64,000 nt of DNA from Duganella sp. CF517 (GTDB lineage: Bacteria > Pseudomonadota > Gammaproteobacteria > Burkholderiales > Burkholderiaceae_D). Both the position numbers and the translations under genes were made by a program. Below are positions 45,730-54,094 of this stretch, piece by piece; the first letter of the stretch is position 1, and each line of letters opens with the position of its first letter. The notes under the pieces were generated by a model, which worked only from the letters and a program-made list of their open reading frames with translations, was not told where the DNA came from and did not search any database. The DNA lies in the NCBI RefSeq assembly GCF_900110275.1, contig NZ_FODC01000005.1, positions 434,001 to 498,000 on the forward strand, read 5' to 3'.

Positions 45730-48700
45730 ATGTGGATCACTAAAACCAGTATCCAGAACCCGGTGTTCGCCACCATGGTGATGGTGGCGCTCGTGGTGCT
45801 GGGCATGTTCTCGTACCGCGAACTGGGCATGGAGGCCATGCCCAATGTCGACATTCCCGGCGCGATGATCGAAGTCAATTATCCGGGCGCGTCGCCCGAA
45901 GCGGTCGAAAACGACATCACGCGGCCGATCGAGGAAGTGGTCAACACCGTCAGCGGCATCAAGACCTTGCGCGCCAACTCGTGGGAGGGCCGCGCCGGCG
46001 TCTACGTCGACTTCGAGCTGTCGACCAATATGGACAAGGCGATGCAGGACATCCGCGACAAGGTGGCGCTGGTGCGTCCGCGCTTCCCCAAGGAAGCGAA
46101 GGACCCGTTCATCGTCCGCTTCGAAGGCGAAAACAGCCAGCCGATCGCACAGATCGGCCTGACCGCCACCGCCCACACCCTGCGCGAACTGTCGACCATG
46201 GCCGACCAGGTCATCGGCAAGCGCTTCCAGGGCGTAGCCGGCGTCGGCCAGGTGCGCCTGAACGGCATGGCCGCGCGCCAGATCCTGATCAGCCTGCGTC
46301 CCAACGACCTGACCGCGCAAGCGATCGGCGTCGACGAAGTCATCGCCGCGATCCAGGCCACCAACACCAACCTGCCGGCCGGCTCGATCAGCTTCGCCGG
46401 CAACGAGCAACTGGTGCGCGTCGAAAACAAGATGAAGGAGGCGCGCGACTTCAACAAGATCATCGTCGCCCGCCGCGCCAACGGCCCGGTCTACCTGGAA
46501 CAGGTGGCCACGGTGATCGACGGCGCCCAGGAGGAGATGTCGGTCTCGCGCCTGAACGGCCAGCGCGCCGTCACCATCGACATCACCAAGGTGCAGGACG
46601 CCAACGTGGTCGAGGTCGGCACGCGTGTCCAGAAGGTGGTCGCCGAGCTGCAAAAATCGCTGCCGTCCGACATCACCTTGACCCTGCTCAACGACGAATC
46701 GGTCAAGGTGAAAAGCCAGCTCGACAACGTCAAGCGCACCATCATCGAGGGCGCCGTGCTGACGATGGTCATCGTGTTCTTCTTCCTGCACTCGTGGCGC
46801 TCGACCATCATCACCGGGCTGACGTTGCCGATTTCGGTCATGGCCAGCTTCATCGCGATGAAGGTGTTCGGCTTCACCTTGAACTTCCTGACGCTGATGG
46901 CGCTGTCGCTGTGCATCGGCCTGCTGATCGACGACGCCATCGTGGTGCGCGAGAACATCGTGCGCCACCTGGGCATGGGCAAGAACCACCGCAAGGCGGC
47001 CGAGGACGGCACCAACGAGATCGGCCTGGCCGTCATGGCCACCACCTTCGCCATCGTCGCCGTGTTCATTCCGGTGGCCTTCATGCAGGGCATCATCGGC
47101 CGCTTCTTCCTGCAATTCGGCATCACCGTGGCGGTGGCGGTGATGGTGTCGCTGTTCGTCAGCTTCACGCTCGACCCGATGCTGTCGTCGGTGTGGCCCG
47201 ATCCGGTCAAGGACCGCTTCAAGTACGTGCCGTGGCTGGGCCGCCTGATGCATTGGCTTGAAGGCGGCGTCGACCGGCTGCACGTGGTGTACGGCAAAAT
47301 CCTGGGCCTGGCGCTGCGCTGGCGCAAGCTGACCCTGGCGTTCGCCTTCGCGCTGTTCGCGGGCAGCCTGATGCTGGTGCCGATGATCGGCGGCGAGATG
47401 ATGCCGGAGCAGGACAACGGCTGGGTCAACCTGCAAATGAAAACGCCGGTCGGTTCCAGCCTGGAATACAGCGACAACAAGGTGCAACAGGTCGAGGCGG
47501 CGCTCAAGGAGTTCCCCGAGATCGCCAGCGTCATCGCCGTGGTCGGCACCGACGAGGGCCGCAACGTCTCGCGCATCGACATGAAGCTGGTCGACCGCAT
47601 GACCCACAAGCGGCCATCGCAAAAAGTCATGGAAGGCAAGATCCGCGAACGCCTGGGCAAGATCGCCGGCATCACGATGTCGGTCGGCTGGAAGCCGATC
47701 TTCATCGCCATCCTCGGCACCGACGAGGGCAAGCTCGACACCGTGGCGCACCGCCTGATGGACAAGATGCGTCCGATCAAGGGGCTGGTCGACCTGGAGT
47801 ACAGCCAGGAAGGCGCCAACCCGTCGACCACGGTCAAGATCAACAACGAGCTGGCCAGCGACCTGGGCCTGACGGTGCAGCAGATCGGCACCGCGCTGCG
47901 CCCGTTCGTGGCCGGCGACACCACCAGCCACTTCCTCGCCTCCGACGGCCAGAACTACGACGTCAACGTGCAGCTGCCCAAGTCGGGCCGGCAAAAGGTG
48001 GCCGACCTGGCCGACCTGTCGCTGGCGTCGAGCAAGCTGGGGCCGGACGGCCGGCCGGTGATGGTGCCGCTGCGCCAGGTGGTCGACTTCGTGCCGTCGT
48101 TCAGCCCGCAGGTGCTCAAGCGCCAGGCACTGCAGCGCCGGGTGGCGATCTACGCCAATACCTCGGGTCGTCCCGGCGGCGACGTCGACGGCGACGTGCG
48201 CAAGGCGATGAAGGAGATCGATTTGCCGGACGGCGTGCGCTTCGACGTCGGCGGCGACGCCGAAAGGATGGAAGAGACCATGACGGCGGCCATCATCGCG
48301 CTGGCCATCGCGGTGATCTTCATCTATCTGGTGCTGGCGTCGCAGTTCGGCAGCTTCCTGCAGCCGGTGGCGATCATGATGTCCTTGCCGCTGTCGCTGA
48401 TCGGCGTGCTGGTGGCGCTGCTGGCGACCGGCAGCACCTTGAACATCTTCTCGGTGATCGGTTTCATCATGCTGATGGGGCTGGTGACCAAGAACGCGAT
48501 CTTGCTGGTGGACTTCACCAACCAGGCGCAGCGCGAGGGCATGGGGCAGTTCGAGGCCATCATGAGCGCCGGCCAGGTGCGGCTGCGGCCGATCTTGATG
48601 ACGACCTTGGCGATGGTGTTCGGCATGTTGCCGATGGCGATAGGCCTGGGCGAAGGCGGCGAGACGCAGGCGCCGATGGGCCGCGCGGTGATCGGCGGGG

Positions 48701-48858
48701 TGATCACATCGACCATTTTGACGCTGGTGGTGGTGCCTGTGGCGTACACGTACCTGGACAACCTGGGCAAACGCTGCGTGCGGTATTTCAAGCGCAGGCA
48801 GCATGAGGAGCACAAGGAAACCGTCGAGCACCTGCACGCTGTTCGTAGGGCGGATTAG
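45730..48858 (+). CDS. RND efflux permease, HAE1/MdtB-like
   Basis: A 1042-residue AcrB/MdtB/CusA-type trimeric proton-driven pump. It shows WITKTSIQNPVFATMVMVAL at the N-terminus, two large periplasmic loops, the TM4 proton relay segment LSLCIGLLIDDAIVVRENIVRHL with paired Asp, and the TM11 LVTKNAILLVDF region. The paired-Asp TM4 motif marks the drug/metabolite (HAE) branch rather than metal pumps. Typical partner of the adaptor just upstream. The last residues (RRAD then TAG) are encoded by the intergenic repeat that follows. Confidence 0.95.
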   Translation: MWITKTSIQNPVFATMVMVALVVLGMFSYRELGMEAMPNVDIPGAMIEVNYPGASPEAVENDITRPIEEVVNTVSGIKTLRANSWEGRAGVYVDFELSTNMDKAMQDIRDKVALVRPRFPKEAKDPFIVRFEGENSQPIAQIGLTATAHTLRELSTMADQVIGKRFQGVAGVGQVRLNGMAARQILISLRPNDLTAQAIGVDEVIAAIQATNTNLPAGSISFAGNEQLVRVENKMKEARDFNKIIVARRANGPVYLEQVATVIDGAQEEMSVSRLNGQRAVTIDITKVQDANVVEVGTRVQKVVAELQKSLPSDITLTLLNDESVKVKSQLDNVKRTIIEGAVLTMVIVFFFLHSWRSTIITGLTLPISVMASFIAMKVFGFTLNFLTLMALSLCIGLLIDDAIVVRENIVRHLGMGKNHRKAAEDGTNEIGLAVMATTFAIVAVFIPVAFMQGIIGRFFLQFGITVAVAVMVSLFVSFTLDPMLSSVWPDPVKDRFKYVPWLGRLMHWLEGGVDRLHVVYGKILGLALRWRKLTLAFAFALFAGSLMLVPMIGGEMMPEQDNGWVNLQMKTPVGSSLEYSDNKVQQVEAALKEFPEIASVIAVVGTDEGRNVSRIDMKLVDRMTHKRPSQKVMEGKIRERLGKIAGITMSVGWKPIFIAILGTDEGKLDTVAHRLMDKMRPIKGLVDLEYSQEGANPSTTVKINNELASDLGLTVQQIGTALRPFVAGDTTSHFLASDGQNYDVNVQLPKSGRQKVADLADLSLASSKLGPDGRPVMVPLRQVVDFVPSFSPQVLKRQALQRRVAIYANTSGRPGGDVDGDVRKAMKEIDLPDGVRFDVGGDAERMEETMTAAIIALAIAVIFIYLVLASQFGSFLQPVAIMMSLPLSLIGVLVALLATGSTLNIFSVIGFIMLMGLVTKNAILLVDFTNQAQREGMGQFEAIMSAGQVRLRPILMTTLAMVFGMLPMAIGLGEGGETQAPMGRAVIGGVITSTILTLVVVPVAYTYLDNLGKRCVRYFKRRQHEEHKETVEHLHAVRRAD

Positions 48859-48940
48859 CGCGCAGCGCGTAATCGGCCACGCGCCGCCGACGGCTCATGC
48901 ATGGCCGATTACGCTACGCTAATCCGCCCTACGTGGAACC
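48845..48940. repeat. Dispersed intergenic palindromic element, copy 2
   Basis: Outer arms GTAGGGCGGATTAG (48845-48858) and CTAATCCGCCCTAC (48919-48932) are perfect 14-bp complements. Inner arms CGTAATCGGCCA (48868-48879) and TGGCCGATTACG (48902-48913) are perfect 12-bp complements. It ends AACCGTGG like copy 1 at 9789. The TAG stop of the RND permease falls inside the left arm. Between converging genes it may also stop transcription both ways. Confidence 0.8.
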
Positions 48941-48951
48941 GTGGCCGAGCT

Positions 48952-49134
48952 TTATTCCTTAGCGGGCTCGGCGCTGGGCTCACCGCCCTCTTCGTCGTCC
49001 TCAAGCAATTCGCCCTCCTGGGCCAGGCCCGGATTGGCCTTGAGCTCGGCCTTGCGCCGGGCTTTTTCATCCGCTTTTTTCTTCTTTTCCAGCTCGCGCT
49101 GACGTTTTTCGTACTGGAAGTTTGTCTTCGCCAT
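48952..49134 (-). CDS. Small highly charged conserved protein
   Basis: A 60-residue protein with a basic, probably helical or coiled first half (NFQYEKRQRELEKKKKADEK) and an acidic tail (LLEDDEEGGEPSAEP). Small proteins with this pattern are common in Burkholderiales; no function is known to me. It has an AGAGGTAG-like ribosome site. Sits between the repeat element and xerD. Confidence 0.6.
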   Translation of the reverse strand: MAKTNFQYEKRQRELEKKKKADEKARRKAELKANPGLAQEGELLEDDEEGGEPSAEPAKE

Positions 49135-49204
49135 TTGCTACCTCTTCTCTATCCGGTTGATTACCTGCTCACATTATGACGCAGATACGGCCGATGCAAG
49201 TTTT

Positions 49205-50110
49205 TCAGCCTCGGGGATGATGTTGCGCATGCAGATGTTTCAGGCGTTCCCTTGCCACATGGGTGTAGATTTGCGTGGTCGAGATGTCCGAATGACCAAG
49301 CAATAACTGCACCACGCGCAGATCGGCACCATGGTTGAGCAGATGCGTGGCGAACGCATGCCGCAACGTGTGTGGCGACAATGGCGCCGTGATGCCCGCC
49401 TTCAACGCATGTTTTTTGATCACGACCCAGAACATCTGCCGCGTCATCGGGCCGCCGCGTCCGGTGACGAACAGCGCGTCGTCGACCTGGCCGTTGAGGA
49501 TCACACCCCGCGCGTCCTTGACATAGCGCTCGATCCACACCCTGGCCTGCTGGCCGAACGGCACCAGCCGCGTTTTGGCGCCCTTGCCGGTGACGCGCAG
49601 CACGCCGTCGTTCAGGCTCAGCTCCAGCATCTTCAGGTCGACCAGCTCCGACACCCGCAGGCCGCTGGCGTACATCAGCTCCAGCATGGTGCGCTCGCGC
49701 AGGCCCAGCGGCGTGTTGACGTCGGGCGCCGCCAGCAGGGCCTCAACTTGAATTTCGCTCAAGGTGTGGACGAAGCGGTGCGGCTGCTTGGCCGATACCA
49801 GTTTCAGGCTGGGATCGTCGGTGATGCGGCGCTGGCGCAGCAGCAACTGGTAGAAGCGCCTGATCACCGACAGCCGCCGGTTGGACGAGGTGGCCTTGCC
49901 GCTATCCTCGTGGCGCGCGGCGATGTAGCCCTGGATGTCGTGCGTGGCCACGGCCGCCAGCCCGGCCACGTTGGGCCGCTGCGACTCCAGCCAGCGGGCG
50001 AACAGGCGCATGTCGCGCCGGTAGGCTTCCAGCGTGTTTTTCGACAGGCCGTCCTCCAGCCACAGGCTGTCGCAGAATTCGTCGATCAGAGCAGTGTTGT
50101 CTGTTGCCAT
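49205..50110 (-). CDS. xerD: Site-specific tyrosine recombinase XerD
   Basis: A 301-residue recombinase. It has an N-terminal SAM-like domain (FCDSLWLEDGLSKNTLEAYRRD in part) and a catalytic domain carrying ASGLRVSELVDLK (Arg), SPHTLRHAFATHLL (His, Arg) and GHSDISTTQIYTHV (His and the nucleophilic Tyr). With XerC it resolves chromosome dimers at dif. The start at 50110 overlaps the end of ogt by 25 bases, so they are probably co-transcribed. It is the chromosomal XerD, not an element integrase: there is no attachment site or element around it. Confidence 0.93.
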   Translation of the reverse strand: MATDNTALIDEFCDSLWLEDGLSKNTLEAYRRDMRLFARWLESQRPNVAGLAAVATHDIQGYIAARHEDSGKATSSNRRLSVIRRFYQLLLRQRRITDDPSLKLVSAKQPHRFVHTLSEIQVEALLAAPDVNTPLGLRERTMLELMYASGLRVSELVDLKMLELSLNDGVLRVTGKGAKTRLVPFGQQARVWIERYVKDARGVILNGQVDDALFVTGRGGPMTRQMFWVVIKKHALKAGITAPLSPHTLRHAFATHLLNHGADLRVVQLLLGHSDISTTQIYTHVARERLKHLHAQHHPRG

Positions 50111-50670
50111 GCGTACTCGCTCGAACCTTCGTGGGCCAGCAGCCAGCGCTTGATGCCCAGCAGGTAGCCGTTGGGATCGTCGCTGTTGGCAAAGCCGCCC
50201 AGGCCGGCGGCGGAGGTGACGCGGTGGCACGGCACCACGATCGGGAACCAGTTGGCGCCGCAGGCCTGCCCCACCGCGCGCGGCGCCGAACCGATGTGCC
50301 TGGCCAGCTCGCCGTAGGTGCGCACGCTGCCGCGCGGGATCGAGCTGATCGCGCCCCACACCGTCTTCTGGAAGTCGGTGCCGGCCTGCTTGAGCGGCAG
50401 GTCGAAGCGGTAATCCGCATCCTCGCAGTATGCTTGTAGTTGGGCAACTGCCGTCGCGGCCGCCGGGTCGCCGGCGTCCTTTGCATCAAAATGGGGCGGC
50501 AGGTAACACAGCTCGGTGATCAGACCACTTGCGGTCCGCACTCCGATTTTCCCGAATGGCAATTCCACGATGGCCGAAAAAATTTCACGCTGCTGTTGTA
50601 TATTCGTCACAGTTGATGCACCAAAAAAGGTCTCCGTTAATGCCAGCCGTTTTTCGCAACGCACCATCAT
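50086..50670 (-). CDS. ogt: Methylated-DNA-[protein]-cysteine S-methyltransferase Ogt
   Basis: A 194-residue DNA repair protein with the active-site PCHRV near residue 147, and the FQKTVWGAISSIPRGSVRTYGELA helix-turn-helix before it (in part). It takes methyl groups from O6-methylguanine onto its cysteine. Start taken at the ATG at 50670; a TTG six codons upstream and an internal GTG are alternatives. It overlaps xerD by 25 bases. Confidence 0.9.
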   Translation of the reverse strand: MMVRCEKRLALTETFFGASTVTNIQQQREIFSAIVELPFGKIGVRTASGLITELCYLPPHFDAKDAGDPAAATAVAQLQAYCEDADYRFDLPLKQAGTDFQKTVWGAISSIPRGSVRTYGELARHIGSAPRAVGQACGANWFPIVVPCHRVTSAAGLGGFANSDDPNGYLLGIKRWLLAHEGSSEYAWQQTTLL

Positions 50671-50771
50671 GTTGCGCGCCCGCGACAACCTTTTGTGCCG
50701 GAAGTCGCGGAAGTGGCACGGCGGCGGGGTGTAGGGTTACGCGCCACGCCCGCATTGTAAAACGGCGGACG

Positions 50772-50801
50772 AAAAAAAACGCACCTGAAGGTGCGTTTTT
50801 A
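50772..50801 (-). terminator. Strong intrinsic terminator upstream of ogt
   Basis: AAAACGCACC-TTCA-GGTGCGTTTT on the minus strand has a 10-bp perfect stem, a tetraloop and a long T-run. It lies between dctM (ends 51071) and ogt, so it ends either dctM read-through or the short independent transcript suggested at 50772-51005. Confidence 0.85.
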
Positions 50802-51005
50802 AACCTGCTTCACGTTCCCGGTCGTTTGCGTGTCCCCGTAGCGCGCTTGTGGCGGCCTGCAGCGACTATCACAACGACATTCTGTAAAACGTGTGTCTCC
50901 TCGATCGATTGCCGGTATTAAGTACCGTTTCTATCACACTCCCCACCTACAATTCCTTGCCCTTGCTACCGAAACAAATTTGCTTATTCGGGAACCCCTG
51001 AGAGC
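50772..51005 (-). ncRNA. Possible small RNA or short-peptide transcript between dctM and ogt
   Basis: The 400-base gap 50671-51070 holds, on the minus strand, a TATGAT -10-like element (51017-51012) preceded by an A-rich tract. About 235 bases then run to the strong terminator. A GAGGAG stretch (50902-50897) and a 20-codon GTG frame (50872-50810, ending KRATGTRKRPGT) are inside, but the spacing between them is too long for normal initiation. I do not recognise it as 6S, tmRNA or RNase P RNA. It could also be the 3' end of the dct mRNA. Confidence 0.3.
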
Positions 51006-51070
51006 GACGCCATCATAACGCATCTTTTTCGGTTTTTCCCGTTTTTTTCAGGTTGCAGCGCAGCGTTACT

Positions 51071-52351
51071 TTAAGAGTAAATTAAATTCGGGAGCCACAA
51101 AGAAATTTGTGGTACATATGTGACCAAGATCAAGAAGCCCAGCATTGTTAACAGCCATGGCCAGACGGCAACAGTCAGTTCGGTGATGCCCATCTTGGTG
51201 ATGCCCGACGCCACGTACAGGTTCAGGCCCACCGGCGGATGGCACATGCCCACTTCCATGTTGACCACGATCAAGATTCCGAAGTGCACGGGATCGATGC
51301 CCAGCTTCATCGCCACCGGGAACAGGATGGGCGCCATGATCAGCACGATCGAGGACGGTTCCATCACGTTGCCCGCCAACAGCAGCAGGATATTGGTCAC
51401 CAGCAGGAAGGTGATCACGCCCAGGCCTTGTCCGGTGATCCACTCGGCCATCGCCTGCGGGATGTTCTCGCTGGTCATCAGGAACGAGAACAAAATCGCG
51501 TTGGTGATGATGTAGAGCAGCATCGCCGACATCGCCGCCGAATCCAGCAGGACCTTGCCCACCTGCGAGAGCTTCAAATCCTTATAGACGAACACGGCGA
51601 TGATGAACGCGTACACCGCCGCCATCGCCGCCGCTTCGGTCGGCGTGAACGTGCCGGTGTAGATGCCGCCCATGACGATGACGATCAGCAGCAGGCCCCA
51701 TGCGCTCTTGCGGAAGGTCGACCAGCGCTCGCCCCAGCCGGCCTTGGCCATGCGCGGATAGCCGTGCTTGCGCGCCAGATACCAGGTGGTCAGGCCGAGG
51801 AAGAACGCCAGCATGATGCCCGGCACCACGCCGGCCATGAACAGCTTGCCGACCGAGGTGTTGGTGGTGACCGAATACATCACCATCACGATCGACGGCG
51901 GGATCAGGATGCCCAGCGCGCCCGAGGTCGTGATGACGCCGGCGCCGAACGCCTTCGGATAGCCCTGGCGCACCATGGCCGGCAGGATGATCGAACCGAT
52001 CGCCACCACGGTGGCCGGCGACGAGCCGGACACCGCCGCGAACAGCGCGCAGGCGAGCACGCCGGCCAGGGCCAGGCCGCCGTGCCAGTGGCCGACCATC
52101 GAGCTGGCGAAGTTGATCATGCGCCGCGCGACGCCGCCATGGGTCAGGAAGTTGCCCGCCAAAATGAAGAACGGGATGGCCATGATCTCGAATTTCTCGA
52201 TGCCGGTGAACAGCTTGAGGGCCACCGTATCGATCGGCACCTCGGTCATGGTGAACAGGAAGGTCAGCACCGTCAGGCCGAGCGAGATGGAGATCGGCAT
52301 GCCGGTCAACATCAGCGCCAGCAGCAGCACGAAGATAATCAGGGCGTTCAT
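51071..52351 (-). CDS. dctM: TRAP transporter large permease subunit DctM
   Basis: A 426-residue protein with about 12 membrane helices, in the DctM/SiaM pattern (PFFILAGNFLTHGGVARRMINFA in part, and GSSPATVVAIGSIILP near 110). It forms the sodium-coupled elevator part of a TRAP uptake system. It overlaps dctQ by four bases (ATGA). With dctP and the DctS/DctR system next door, C4-dicarboxylates such as malate, succinate and fumarate are the likely substrates. Confidence 0.93.
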   Translation of the reverse strand: MNALIIFVLLLALMLTGMPISISLGLTVLTFLFTMTEVPIDTVALKLFTGIEKFEIMAIPFFILAGNFLTHGGVARRMINFASSMVGHWHGGLALAGVLACALFAAVSGSSPATVVAIGSIILPAMVRQGYPKAFGAGVITTSGALGILIPPSIVMVMYSVTTNTSVGKLFMAGVVPGIMLAFFLGLTTWYLARKHGYPRMAKAGWGERWSTFRKSAWGLLLIVIVMGGIYTGTFTPTEAAAMAAVYAFIIAVFVYKDLKLSQVGKVLLDSAAMSAMLLYIITNAILFSFLMTSENIPQAMAEWITGQGLGVITFLLVTNILLLLAGNVMEPSSIVLIMAPILFPVAMKLGIDPVHFGILIVVNMEVGMCHPPVGLNLYVASGITKMGITELTVAVWPWLLTMLGFLILVTYVPQISLWLPNLIYS

Positions 52352-52917
52352 GCGTTGGCTCCTTTTTCAGCCTTCAATTCGTCGTCCAGGCCCTCGACAT
52401 GCGAGTGGTCGTGCTTGGGCAGTTCGCCGGTCTTGACGAAGGCCACCAGCACCTGCAGGAAGCGGAAGCACATCAGGTAGGAGCCGAGCGGCACGGCCAG
52501 GTAGACGATCCACATCGGCAGTTCAAGGTCGGCCGAAGTCTGGTCGGTCTGCGCCATGTGGTGGACGAAGTTGGCGCCCAGGGTGCCGATGATGCCGGTG
52601 AACAGCGCGCCGGCCAGCAGGCCGAAGACGACGAATTTATTGCGCCAGGGTGTGCTCATGCGGTTGATGATGACGTCGACGCCGACGTGGATGCCGGTGC
52701 GCACGCCGTAGGCCGCGCCGAACTTGGCCATCCAGACGAACATATAGATACAGGCTTCCTGCGCCCAGCTGGTATTGAGTTGTATCAGGTAGTCCTGCAG
52801 GCCGGGAATCGGCAGCCCGGACAGGTATCGGTGGACCACCGATACGAAGATCAGAACGGTCGCCGCGCCCATCAGGGTCGCGATGATCCATTCTTCGAGT
52901 TTATCGAGGAATTTCAT
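52348..52917 (-). CDS. dctQ: TRAP transporter small permease subunit DctQ
   Basis: A 189-residue protein with four membrane helices and the DctQ WAQEACIYMFVWMAKFGAAYGVRTGIHVGVD region in its second helix pair (quoted only in part by motif: AxxxR and GxHxxVD). It supports the large subunit in the inner membrane. It lies between dctP (61 bases upstream) and dctM. The C-terminal tail is His/Glu-rich and cytoplasmic. Confidence 0.9.
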   Translation of the reverse strand: MKFLDKLEEWIIATLMGAATVLIFVSVVHRYLSGLPIPGLQDYLIQLNTSWAQEACIYMFVWMAKFGAAYGVRTGIHVGVDVIINRMSTPWRNKFVVFGLLAGALFTGIIGTLGANFVHHMAQTDQTSADLELPMWIVYLAVPLGSYLMCFRFLQVLVAFVKTGELPKHDHSHVEGLDDELKAEKGANA

Positions 52918-52978
52918 GGAGGGATCCTTCAGTGAGGAATGGAGGACGGGGCGGCGAGCGCCGCCCCGTCAGGCAGGC

Positions 52979-53965
52979 TTATTTTGCCGCTTCTTTGTTG
53001 ATGGCCGAGATCAGGTCTTTACCGATCCGGCTTTCCATCGATTGCTGTACCGGCAGCAGGGCCTTGCGCCACTCCGCCTGTTCTTTCACGCTCAAGGTGT
53101 AGATCTCGGTCTTGCCGGTCTTCTTGATCGCTTCGAGCGCCAGATCGTTGTCGCGCTGGGCGATGGCTTTCTCGAACGTGGTCGCTTCCTTCATCGCCTT
53201 GTCGAGCGCGGTGCGGATGTCCGGCGGCAGGCCGTCCCAGAACTTCTTGTTGACGATGACGGCGTAGCCCAGGTAGCCGTGGTTGGACACGGTCACGTAC
53301 TTCTGCACTTCATGCATCTTCTGGGTGTACATGTTCGACGGCGGATTCTCGGTGCCGTCGACCACGCCGGTCTGCAGCGCTTGATACACTTCCGAGAACG
53401 CCAGCACCTGCGGGTTGGCGCCCAGCGCGCGCATCTGCGCGTCCAGCACCTTGGACGACTGGATGCGCAGCTTCAGGCCTTTGAAGTCGGCCGGCACGCG
53501 CAGCGGCTTGTTGGCCGACATGACCTTGAAGCCGTTGTCCCAGAACGCCAGGCCGGTGATGCCCTTCGGTTCCAGCTTCTTCATCAGGCCCTTGCCGATT
53601 TCGCCTTCGGTGACGTTGTACAGCGCGGTCTTGGACGGGAAGATGAACGGCAGGTCGAACGCTTCGAATTCCTTCACGCCCAGCGGGCCGAACTTGGCCA
53701 GCGACGGCGCCAGCATCTGCACGGCGCCCAGCTGCAGCGCTTCGAGTTCTTCCTTGTCCTTGTACAGCTGGCTGTTCGGATAGACCTCGACCTTGACGCG
53801 GCCGTTGGTGGCCTTTTCGGCAAGTTGCTTGAACCGTTCGGCAGCCTGGCCCTTGGGGGTATCGGTGGCCACCACGTGGCTGAATTTAATGACGATAGGA
53901 GCTTGCGCGTAGGCGTTAAAGCTCAATGCTGCGCTCAGCACGAGCAATGCGTGTTTCAATTTCAT
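52979..53965 (-). CDS. dctP: TRAP transporter substrate-binding protein DctP
   Basis: A 328-residue periplasmic protein with a signal peptide (cut near NAYAQAP) and the DctP fold. SHVVATDTPKGQAAERFKQL near residue 30, LKLRIQSSKVLDAQMRALGA near 165 (with the substrate-binding Arg) and GVVDGTENPPSNMY near 205 are family hallmarks. The Arg clamp and overall match fit C4-dicarboxylates. The start at 53965 is the signal-peptide Met; the frame is open 48 codons further, across the control region, but not credible. First gene of dctPQM. Confidence 0.92.
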   Translation of the reverse strand: MKLKHALLVLSAALSFNAYAQAPIVIKFSHVVATDTPKGQAAERFKQLAEKATNGRVKVEVYPNSQLYKDKEELEALQLGAVQMLAPSLAKFGPLGVKEFEAFDLPFIFPSKTALYNVTEGEIGKGLMKKLEPKGITGLAFWDNGFKVMSANKPLRVPADFKGLKLRIQSSKVLDAQMRALGANPQVLAFSEVYQALQTGVVDGTENPPSNMYTQKMHEVQKYVTVSNHGYLGYAVIVNKKFWDGLPPDIRTALDKAMKEATTFEKAIAQRDNDLALEAIKKTGKTEIYTLSVKEQAEWRKALLPVQQSMESRIGKDLISAINKEAAK

Positions 53966-53998
53966 GAAGTCTCCAGAGGGGTGTGAAAGTACACTATT

Positions 53999-54059
53999 AT
54001 TGTAGTTTGATAGATTCTTCAGGACAACGTCGCATTGTTCAATTGTGGAAAACCACAAT
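53999..54059. promoter_or_regulatory. dctP-dctS divergent control region with a perfect palindrome
   Basis: A perfect 7-bp inverted repeat with a 4-base centre, ATTGTGG-AAAA-CCACAAT (54042-54059), lies between the two transcription units. On the minus strand TACAAT at 54004-53999 gives a dctP -10 whose upstream distance places the palindrome near -45 to -60, the expected zone for a FixJ/NarL-type activator such as DctR. No good -35 is visible, which also fits activator dependence. Confidence 0.6.
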
Positions 54060-54094
54060 GACCGTTTTTTGCCAACGCTATACCCTGAGCGCCC

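Noticed and set aside
45574..48837. Open frame of over 1000 codons antisense to the RND permease
   Set aside because: It mirrors the third-codon GC bias of a GC-rich gene, its translation is His/Asp/Arg/Val-rich without any domain, and the opposite strand is a full RND pump.
49205..50110. Tyrosine recombinase as integrase of a mobile element
   Set aside because: The sequence is XerD-like along its whole length, is coupled to ogt, and no attachment repeats or cargo genes are near.
50810..50872. 20-codon GTG frame between dctM and ogt as a coding gene
   Set aside because: The GAGGAG stretch is 24 bases from the GTG, too far for normal initiation; kept only as part of the possible small-RNA finding.
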